DNA of 12,210 nucleotides, taken from the NCBI RefSeq assembly GCF_036985595.1, contig NZ_BTPU01000085.1, forward strand, positions 1-12,210. Direction: 5' to 3'. Below the pieces are notes generated by a model that ran no database searches, was not told the origin of the DNA, and was given only the letters and a program-made list of their open reading frames with translations. Of the stretch, positions 7,260 to 12,210 are shown piece after piece (position 1 is the first letter of the stretch; each line of letters opens with the position of its first letter). The DNA comes from Vallitalea maricola (GTDB lineage Bacteria; Bacillota; Clostridia; Lachnospirales; Vallitaleaceae). Made by a program: the position numbers and the translations under genes.

Positions 7260-7994
7260 TTAGACAACCATTCCACCGTCTACATTAATTACCTGACCCG
7301 TAACATAGCTTGCTTCATCGGAAGCTAAAAAAGCTACCACATTTGCTACTTCAGTGGCTCTACCAATACGTTTCATAGGTATATTCAATAGAATCTGGTC
7401 TTTTATTTTGTCTGTTAATATATCAGTCATATCACTTTCTATAAAACCTGGTGCAACAGCATTAACAGTTATACTCCTTGTAGCTAATTCTTTAGCCATT
7501 GATTTAGTAAGTCCGATAATTCCTGCTTTTGATGCTGCATAATTAGCCTGCCCAACATTACCTATTTCACCTATGACAGATGAAATATTTATTATCCTAC
7601 CACATTTTTGTTTTAACATAATCCTATTAACATGTTTAATGCAATTGAATGTACCCTTTAGATTGACTCTTATTACATCATCGAATTCTACTTCAGTCAT
7701 CTTAAGCATCAACATATCTTTTGTTATTCCAGCATTATTGACAAGGATATCTATTCTTCCATAATCATCTTTAACCTCTGATATTAATTTCTGAGCATCT
7801 TCAAAATTGCTTACATCAGCTTTATATGCTTTGGCTCTACCACCATCTGCAATAATCTCTTCAACTACTTTTTGGGCTTCTTCTTCACTGCTTCTATAAT
7901 TAACTGCTACTATTATTCCATCATTTGCTAATCTACGGGCTATTGCTTTACCTATTCCTCTTGAAGCTCCAGTCACTATAGCAACCTTATCCAT
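7260..7994 (-). CDS. fabG: 3-oxoacyl-ACP reductase FabG
   Basis: FabG is the NADPH-dependent reductase of the second elongation step, a short-chain dehydrogenase. It has the dinucleotide loop TGASRGIG near the N terminus, NNAG at about residue 86, and the catalytic set Ser139, Tyr152 and Lys156 (ISS ... YAASK). The tail ASDEASYVTGQVINVDGGM is the FabG signature. I prefer the ATG at 7994 (244 residues) to the TTG one codon upstream, because AAAGGA (8009-8004) then stands 9 nt away; the TTG at 6 nt cannot be excluded. It lies about 31 nt after fabD and just before fabF. Confidence 0.95.
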   Translation of the reverse strand: MDKVAIVTGASRGIGKAIARRLANDGIIVAVNYRSSEEEAQKVVEEIIADGGRAKAYKADVSNFEDAQKLISEVKDDYGRIDILVNNAGITKDMLMLKMTEVEFDDVIRVNLKGTFNCIKHVNRIMLKQKCGRIINISSVIGEIGNVGQANYAASKAGIIGLTKSMAKELATRSITVNAVAPGFIESDMTDILTDKIKDQILLNIPMKRIGRATEVANVVAFLASDEASYVTGQVINVDGGMVV

Positions 7995-8025
7995 CAATTA
8001 TCATCCTTTCTCAGGGATTTTAATA

Positions 8026-8952
8026 CTAACCCTCTATTGATTTAATCGCCTTACTTAATGTCTTCATATCTTGTATGTTAACTATTTTCTTGGTCCTATC
8101 TATTTTCTTTACAAATGAGGATAGTGTTTTCCCTGGTCCTATTTCAATGAATGTATCCACACCATCATCTATCATTCTGTTGATTGTCTCTTCCCATCTT
8201 ACTGGAGAAACAACTTGTTTTGTCAAAAGAGATTTAACATTATTATAATCATCAACATAATCCGCTGTCACATTGGTTATGTAAGGTATGTTATTTTTCA
8301 CAATATTAATGTCTTCAAGTTCTTTTTCAAGTTTTTCTGCTGCTGGGTTAAGCATAGGGGTATGAAAAGGTCCACTTACATTAAGCTTAATTACTCGTTT
8401 TGCCCCTGCTTCTTCTAATTTTTCACAGGCGATATTTAGAGCCTCTACTTCTCCTGCAATTACAATCTGCCCTGGGCAATTATAATTGGCAGGCATAACC
8501 ATCCCATCTATACCGTCACATATCTCTTCTACTGTACATGGCTCTAAACCTAGAACCGCTGCCATAGAGCCTTTACCCTCTGGTACAGCTTCTTCCATAT
8601 ATTTTCCTCTTTTTCTAACAAGACTTACTGCTTCTTTAAAATCCATTGCCTCATTGGCAACAAGAGCACTGTATTCCCCTAAGCTTAATCCAGCAACTAC
8701 ATCTGCTTTTAATCCATGTTCTTTCACAGCTTCTAAAATAGCAATAGTAGTAGTTAGAATTGCAGGTTGTGTATATTCTGTATTATTAAGAACATCTTCT
8801 TTTTCATTACATATCTCTTCTATATCAAATCCTAATGCTTCACTAGCAATTTGAAAGATTTTTTTACTGCTCTCATAATTGTTAGCTATTTCTTTTCCCA
8901 TACCAAGATATTGAGCTCCTTGACCTGGAAATAAAAAAGCTGTCTTTCCCAT
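8026..8952 (-). CDS. fabD: Malonyl-CoA:ACP transacylase FabD
   Basis: FabD transfers malonyl from CoA to AcpP. The 308-residue protein starts with AFLFPGQGAQYLGMGKE. It has the nucleophile elbow GLSLGEYSAL (Ser90), an Arg at about 115 in the RKRGKYM stretch that matches the substrate-carboxylate-binding Arg, and His197 in SGPFHTPM. The frame stays open upstream to a TTG at 8970, but AAAGGA (8967-8962) lies between that TTG and an ATG at 8961. The ATG at 8952 is 9 nt after AAAGGA, which makes it the best start. It lies 38 nt after the fabK stop. Confidence 0.95.
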   Translation of the reverse strand: MGKTAFLFPGQGAQYLGMGKEIANNYESSKKIFQIASEALGFDIEEICNEKEDVLNNTEYTQPAILTTTIAILEAVKEHGLKADVVAGLSLGEYSALVANEAMDFKEAVSLVRKRGKYMEEAVPEGKGSMAAVLGLEPCTVEEICDGIDGMVMPANYNCPGQIVIAGEVEALNIACEKLEEAGAKRVIKLNVSGPFHTPMLNPAAEKLEKELEDINIVKNNIPYITNVTADYVDDYNNVKSLLTKQVVSPVRWEETINRMIDDGVDTFIEIGPGKTLSSFVKKIDRTKKIVNIQDMKTLSKAIKSIEG

Positions 8953-8990
8953 GGTTTTCATTCCTTTCAATATATCAAACTAATCGGGTT

Positions 8991-9923
8991 TTAATTTCTT
9001 ATATTTTCAATAACCTTATCAGCATCTATAACAAGTTCTTGTATTATTTCACTACATGTCTGCTCTTTATTGATCATACCAGCTATTTGACCAGACATTA
9101 CGGAACCATTTGCTACATCTCCATCTACAACAGCTAATCTTAGTTTACCTGTACCGAATTCTTCTAAATCCTCTACACTGACTCCCTCTTTTTCTAGCTG
9201 TAAGAACTTTCTGGTAAACTTATTCTTTAATGCTCTAACAGGGTGTCCTGTAGCTTTACCTGTTACACGTGTATCAATATCTTTAGCTTTTAGTATTTTT
9301 TCCTTGTAATTCTTATGTACGACGCATTCTTTCGCAACTAAGAATCTTGTTCCTATTTGAAAAGCATCTGCTCCAAGCATTTTAGTAGCAGCTATACCTC
9401 TGCCATCTCCTATTCCTCCGGCAGCTATAACAGGAATATCAACTGCATCAACAACTTGAGGCAAGAGCGCCATAGTTGTCAATTCTCCAACGTGTCCTCC
9501 TGATTCACAACCTTCAGCAATGATTGCGTCAACGCCTGATCTTTCCATTCTCTTAGCCAATGCAACAGAAGGAACTACAGGTATTACTTTTATATTATGT
9601 TCTTTCCACATCTCTAAGTATTTACCAGGATTTCCTGCTCCAGTTGTAACAACAGCTACCTTTTCTTCACATACCATATGAGCAATCTCGTCTGCGAATG
9701 GTGAAAGAAGCATTATATTAACTCCAAATGGTTTATCCGTTAATTCTTTTGTTTTCCTAATTTGTTCCCTAACAACATCACAAGGAGCATTTCCTCCTGC
9801 TATAATCCCAAGACCTCCTGCATTAGATACTGCAGCAACCAGGTTATACTCTGCTATCCAAGCCATAGCACCTTGAAATATTGGATATTCGATATTCAAC
9901 ATCTTACAAATCTCAGACTCCAC
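8991..9923 (-). CDS. fabK: Enoyl-ACP reductase II, FMN-dependent (FabK)
   Basis: FabK reduces trans-2-enoyl-ACP in the last step of elongation. It is an FMN-binding TIM-barrel protein of the nitronate monooxygenase/IMPDH-like superfamily, unrelated to FabI, and is known to be insensitive to triclosan. The 310-residue protein contains YPIFQGAMAW, NAGGLGIIAGGNAP, KPFGVNIMLLSPF, TTGAGNP, PVVPSVALAKRME and AEGCESGGHVG. His144 aligns with the active-site His of the streptococcal enzyme. VIAAGGIGDG and ADAFQIGTRF form the phosphate-binding end of the barrel. I place the start at the GTG at 9923, because AAGGAG (9937-9932) is 8 nt upstream; an earlier in-frame GTG at 9932 overlaps that site. Its position after acpP separates it from nitronate monooxygenase. 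Confidence 0.95.
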   Translation of the reverse strand: MESEICKMLNIEYPIFQGAMAWIAEYNLVAAVSNAGGLGIIAGGNAPCDVVREQIRKTKELTDKPFGVNIMLLSPFADEIAHMVCEEKVAVVTTGAGNPGKYLEMWKEHNIKVIPVVPSVALAKRMERSGVDAIIAEGCESGGHVGELTTMALLPQVVDAVDIPVIAAGGIGDGRGIAATKMLGADAFQIGTRFLVAKECVVHKNYKEKILKAKDIDTRVTGKATGHPVRALKNKFTRKFLQLEKEGVSVEDLEEFGTGKLRLAVVDGDVANGSVMSGQIAGMINKEQTCSEIIQELVIDADKVIENIRN

Positions 9924-9945
9924 TATTTTCACTCCTTAAAATTTA

Positions 9946-9972
9946 AACCAATCGGGTGCCCCCAGATTGGTT
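9946..9972 (-). terminator. Hairpin between acpP and fabK, possible partial terminator
   Basis: An 8-bp perfect stem (9946-9953 with 9965-9972) is extended past a single bulged A by three G-C pairs (9954-9956 with 9961-9963), closing a 4-nt loop. In the minus direction it starts 16 nt after the acpP stop and is followed by TAAATTTTAAGGAG, which leads into the fabK ribosome binding site. The tail is too short for a full terminator, but the structure is well placed to stabilise or partly separate the acpP message, since ACP is usually needed in large excess over the enzymes. Confidence 0.55.
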
Positions 9973-9988
9973 ATAAGTTAATCATTCA

Positions 9989-10216
9989 TTACTGATTATT
10001 TTTTACGTAGTCTAATGCATCTTGTACAGTAATCACTGAAGGTAAGTCCTCATTTTTAATCTCTACCCCAGATTCTTCTTCTATAGCCATAACTAATTCA
10101 AATAAGTCTAAAGAATCTGCTCCAAGATCATCTATGAATTTAGCTTGTAATGTTACTTCACTTTCTTCAACGTCAAGTTGATCAATTACTACCTCTTTCA
10201 ATTTTTCAAAATCCAT
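9989..10216 (-). CDS. acpP: Acyl carrier protein
   Basis: AcpP carries growing acyl chains on a 4'-phosphopantetheine arm and is the substrate of every Fab enzyme here. The 75-residue, strongly acidic protein has the conserved GADSLDLFELVMAIEEE stretch, with Ser35 of DSL as the attachment point. Length and four-helix pattern are normal. It has the best ribosome binding site of the cluster: AGGAGG (10230-10225) 8 nt before the ATG. It lies 32 nt after fabH and is followed by a hairpin, both consistent with high expression. No holo-ACP synthase gene is visible nearby. Confidence 0.97.
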   Translation of the reverse strand: MDFEKLKEVVIDQLDVEESEVTLQAKFIDDLGADSLDLFELVMAIEEESGVEIKNEDLPSVITVQDALDYVKNNQ

Positions 10217-10248
10217 TATAATTTCCTCCTAATTAATTTTATATTATT

Positions 10249-11214
10249 TTAGATTGTTATCATAGCAACTCCATAAGTAAGTCCTCCGCCAAAACCAGCA
10301 ATAATAATTCTATTGCCTTTTTTTAATATGCTCTTTTTAAACATTTCATCTAAAGCAATAGGTACACTAGCGGATGACGTGTTACCATATGAAGAAATAT
10401 TCTTGAAAATCTTTTCTTGGTCTATTTTCAGTCTTTTTGCTATAGAGTTGATAATTCTCTCATTAGCCTGATGTAATACAAAATAGTCAATGTCTTCTAT
10501 ATTATATGGAGACTCTTTAATTACATTTTTTATACCCTTAGGTACATAGCTACATGCAAATTTGAAAACTTCCTGTCCATTCATCTTTATATATTTGTGT
10601 GACTCTTTATTGACATAAGGATTCTTAAGATCACTACCGCCACATACTAAGTATTCACTTAATTTGCCTAAAGATTTACACTCAAAATTACCGATTCCTT
10701 CTTCTTCTGATTCACTTATTACGACTGCTCCAGATCCGTCACCGAATAATACACAGGTTCTTCTATCTTCCCAATCTGTCAATCTAGAAAGTACTTCCAC
10801 TCCAATTACTAAAGCATTCTTGGCTAAACCAGCTTTTATATAAGCTGTAGCTGTATTAAGTGCAAAAATGAAACCTGAGCATGCTGCGTTAATATCAAAA
10901 CACATTGCATTATCTGCTTCTATTTCTTTTTGTACTTCACATGCAGTCGATGGAGTAAAATTATCGGCTGAAATAGTAGCTACTAATATTAAATCAATTT
11001 CACTAGGGTTTATCTTAGAAGATTCAACGGCTTTATTTGCAGCTTTAACAGCTAAATCCGTTGTTCCTTCTCCAGTTGTAATTCTTCTATTCTTAATACC
11101 TGTACGGCTACTAATCCATTCGTCACTTGTTTCAACAAAGGAGGAAAGATCATCATTTGATACTATATTATCGGGTAAATAACTACCTGTTCCAATGATT
11201 CTAACATTTTTCAT
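10249..11214 (-). CDS. fabH: 3-oxoacyl-ACP synthase III (FabH)
   Basis: FabH starts fatty acid synthesis by condensing an acyl-CoA primer with malonyl-ACP. The 321-residue protein shows the KAS III signatures: SDEWISSRTGIKNRR (30-44), the nucleophile Cys112 in DINAACSGF (107-115), GDGSGAVV (158-165), His248 in LHQANERI (247-254) and Asn278 in YGNTSSASVP (276-285). Whether it prefers acetyl-CoA or branched primers cannot be read from sequence. GGAG (11226-11223) stands 8 nt before the ATG. It is the first gene of the cluster, directly behind the promoter/operator at 11246-11290. FabT, which usually precedes it in streptococci and many clostridia, is absent here. Confidence 0.96.
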   Translation of the reverse strand: MKNVRIIGTGSYLPDNIVSNDDLSSFVETSDEWISSRTGIKNRRITTGEGTTDLAVKAANKAVESSKINPSEIDLILVATISADNFTPSTACEVQKEIEADNAMCFDINAACSGFIFALNTATAYIKAGLAKNALVIGVEVLSRLTDWEDRRTCVLFGDGSGAVVISESEEEGIGNFECKSLGKLSEYLVCGGSDLKNPYVNKESHKYIKMNGQEVFKFACSYVPKGIKNVIKESPYNIEDIDYFVLHQANERIINSIAKRLKIDQEKIFKNISSYGNTSSASVPIALDEMFKKSILKKGNRIIIAGFGGGLTYGVAMITI

Positions 11215-11245
11215 ATCATTATCTCCTATTTATTTTGCGTTACAA

Positions 11246-11266
11246 ATACTTTGATAATCAAAGTAT
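11246..11266. promoter_or_regulatory. FabT/MarR-type operator, perfect 21-bp palindrome
   Basis: ATACTTTGAT and ATCAAAGTAT are perfect 10-bp arms around a single central A at 11256. The core TTTGA-N3-TCAAA matches the FabT operator as I know it from streptococci (TTTGACTGTCAAA). The site covers five of the six bases of the -10 box and the expected transcription start, so a bound repressor would block RNA polymerase. The binding protein would have to be encoded outside the window. Palindrome and position are seen directly; FabT binding is inferred. Confidence 0.8.
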
Positions 11267-11290
11267 ATCTGAATTGAATATAATTGTCAA
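11262..11290 (-). promoter_or_regulatory. Sigma-A promoter of the fatty acid operon
   Basis: On the minus strand, TTGACA (11290-11285) and TATACT (11267-11262) are separated by exactly 17 bp. The -35 matches the consensus fully and the -10 matches at five of six positions. Transcription should start near 11255, giving a leader of about 41 nt before fabH with no room for a riboswitch. It points straight at fabH and is overlapped by the palindromic operator. Confidence 0.85.
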
Positions 11291-11515
11291 GAATTTATTT
11301 AAAATATTACTGTTTAAAGCTGTCCAAATACCTATTATATAAATGATAGACTTATTTCTATGAATTTATACATATTGCTATATTTCAGACTTGTTCAGAC
11401 CAATTCAAAAATTTTTATTTCCTAATATATACTAACACAAAATATATCAAATGCAAGTGGAGTTATTACAAAACACCTATAATACATAGCACACAAGAAA
11501 GCTTTATTTAGTACC

Positions 11516-11544
11516 TTGTATTATTAGGTAGTGTGTGATATACT
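11516..11544 (+). promoter_or_regulatory. Sigma-A promoter of padR
   Basis: TTGTAT (11516-11521) and TATACT (11539-11544) are 17 bp apart, about 70 nt before the padR start codon. Two dyads lie on it: TACCT-N9-AGGTA (11512-11530) across the -35, and TGTGAT-N8-ATCACA (11534-11553) across the -10. PadR repressors commonly control their own genes through such dyads, so autoregulation is likely. The ribosome binding site GGGAGG (11601-11606) is 7 nt before the ATG. Confidence 0.6.
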
Positions 11545-11613
11545 ATAATCACAGCATTATACCAACTCGAAGTTATCACTTTTTGATAGGTTAATGCCAT
11601 GGGAGGTTAATAT

Positions 11614-11937
11614 ATGAATATACAGTTTAAGAAAGGCGTATTAGAGTTATGTGTATTATCTCTACTCTCAAGAGACGATTATTATGGTTATGAGTTAGTC
11701 AAAAAGATATCCAATAACGTTAGAATATCAGAAGGAACCATTTATCCTTTACTTAGAAGATTAACAAAAGAGAATTATTTTGAAACTTACCTTAAAGAAT
11801 CTACGGAGGGACCACCCAGAAAATATTATACTCTTACTAAAAAAGGTCATGAAGCCAAAGAAGAACTAAGTAATGAGTGGTATGATTTTGTTTCAAGAGT
11901 TAATTCTTTAATTGAGGAGGAAGATATAAGTGAATAA
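11614..11937 (+). CDS. PadR-family transcriptional regulator
   Basis: This 107-residue protein is a small winged-helix DNA-binding protein of the PadR family. The start MNIQFKKGVLELCVLSLL is the classic PadR opening. YYGYELVKKI (23-32) and SEGTIYPLLRRL (39-50) form the recognition part, and the wing ends in PPRKYYTLTKKG. The C-terminal helix (about 80-105) would form the dimer. Its gene overlaps a HAAS/DUF1700 gene by 8 nt, a well-known pairing in which the repressor controls a membrane or envelope-stress module. It reads away from the fab operon. Its targets are probably its own promoter and the downstream genes; control of fab genes is possible but has no direct support. Confidence 0.92.
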   Translation: MNIQFKKGVLELCVLSLLSRDDYYGYELVKKISNNVRISEGTIYPLLRRLTKENYFETYLKESTEGPPRKYYTLTKKGHEAKEELSNEWYDFVSRVNSLIEEEDISE

Positions 11938-12210
11938 GAATGAGTATTTAAAAAAATTGGATATCCTGCTTGAATCTCTTCCATATGATGAACGTAGAGA
12001 CATTATGTATGACTATGAAGAACACTTCAAATCAGGATTATCTGATGGAAAAACAGAAGAAGAGATATCTAGTGAACTTGGTAATCCAGAGACAATAGCA
12101 GCAGGGTACATTCCTAATTTACATACAAGAGAGAAGAATAATTACTCCGCAGACACTACTAGAACGACGGTTAATACAAGAAACAAAAGTCAATATTCAA
12201 TAGGAATATT
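11930..12210 (+). CDS. HAAS/DUF1700 domain protein, partial (cut by window edge)
   Basis: The frame opens with GTG at 11930 inside the end of padR (8-nt overlap) and stays open to the window edge, giving 93 codons. AGGAGG at 11915-11920 is 9 nt upstream of the GTG. The nearest ATG (11940) is out of frame, which supports the GTG start. The first 65 residues contain YLKKLDILLESLPYDERRD, YDYEEHF and EEEISSELGNPETIAAGY, the helical HAAS (HTH-associated sensor) domain annotated as DUF1700. A polar Asn/Thr-rich stretch follows. Family members usually continue into transmembrane helices, so a membrane protein translationally coupled to PadR is expected beyond the edge. Its exact function is not known. 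Confidence 0.85.
   Translation, partial: MNKNEYLKKLDILLESLPYDERRDIMYDYEEHFKSGLSDGKTEEEISSELGNPETIAAGYIPNLHTREKNNYSADTTRTTVNTRNKSQYSIGI

Larger units (their letters stand above)
11215..11613. other. Divergent intergenic region between fabH and padR
   Basis: This 399-bp AT-rich region holds the fab promoter/operator at its left end and the padR promoter with two dyads at its right end. Between them, a direct repeat TTCAGAC occurs at 11384-11390 and 11394-11400, one helical turn apart. No small gene with a ribosome binding site was recognised. FabT would normally be encoded on this flank of fabH, but no trace of it is seen. Confidence 0.6.

Noticed and set aside
8486..8854. 122-codon plus-strand open frame opposite fabD
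   Set aside because: It lies fully antisense to a clear FabD domain and its frame is open only because of fabD codon use. The other plus-strand frames inside the fab/acc block are rejected for the same reason.
10868..11182. 104-codon plus-strand open frame opposite fabH
   Set aside because: It is antisense to conserved FabH motifs, with no ribosome binding site or family resemblance.
11534..11553. TGTGA...TCACA dyad as a CRP site
   Set aside because: The half sites are 10 bp apart instead of the 6 bp of a CRP site. It is better read as a possible PadR operator.
11574..11588. TATCA-N5-TGATA dyad before padR
   Set aside because: Five-base arms in AT-rich DNA are expected by chance.

Overview
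The window is AT-rich (about one third G+C by eye), uses strong AGGAGG-type ribosome binding sites, and carries a FabK-type fatty acid synthesis cluster next to a spore-cortex-type PdaA deacetylase. This points to a low-GC, probably anaerobic and spore-forming member of the Clostridia (Firmicutes). The genus cannot be fixed from the sequence alone.

Layout. Positions 1-347 contain no convincing gene. They hold a 105-nt dyad-symmetric block and a plus-strand intrinsic terminator. A minus-strand gene for a membrane-anchored PdaA-like polysaccharide deacetylase follows (348-1451). Positions 1632-11214 are a minus-strand block holding type II fatty acid synthesis, in transcription order fabH, acpP, fabK, fabD, fabG, fabF, accB, fabZ, accC, accD, accA. 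This is the order known from streptococci and many clostridia. A 399-bp divergent intergenic region (11215-11613) separates it from a plus-strand pair: a PadR-family repressor and an overlapping HAAS/DUF1700 gene that runs off the right edge.

How it works together. AccB carries biotin, AccC carboxylates it, and AccD/AccA pass the carboxyl group to acetyl-CoA to give malonyl-CoA. FabD moves malonyl to the AcpP phosphopantetheine arm. FabH starts the chain, and FabF, FabG, FabZ and FabK run the elongation cycle (condense, reduce, dehydrate, reduce). All recognisable catalytic residues are present, so the pathway looks intact. FabK is the only enoyl-ACP reductase in the window.

Regulation. A near-ideal sigma-A promoter (TTGACA, 17 bp, TATACT) stands 41 nt upstream of the fabH start. 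Its -10 is overlapped by a perfect 21-bp palindrome (ATACTTTGAT-A-ATCAAAGTAT) of the FabT/MarR operator type. No fabT gene lies in its usual place before fabH; a PadR gene points the other way instead. Within the operon, a hairpin follows acpP, and two dyads (a 13-bp hairpin and a 105-nt long-stem element) fill the accC-accD gap, suggesting that expression may be uneven along the cluster. The most unusual items are the orphan FabT-like operator, the two 105-nt dyad elements, and a near-direct repeat flanking fabK. I found no strong evidence for a wholly new system.
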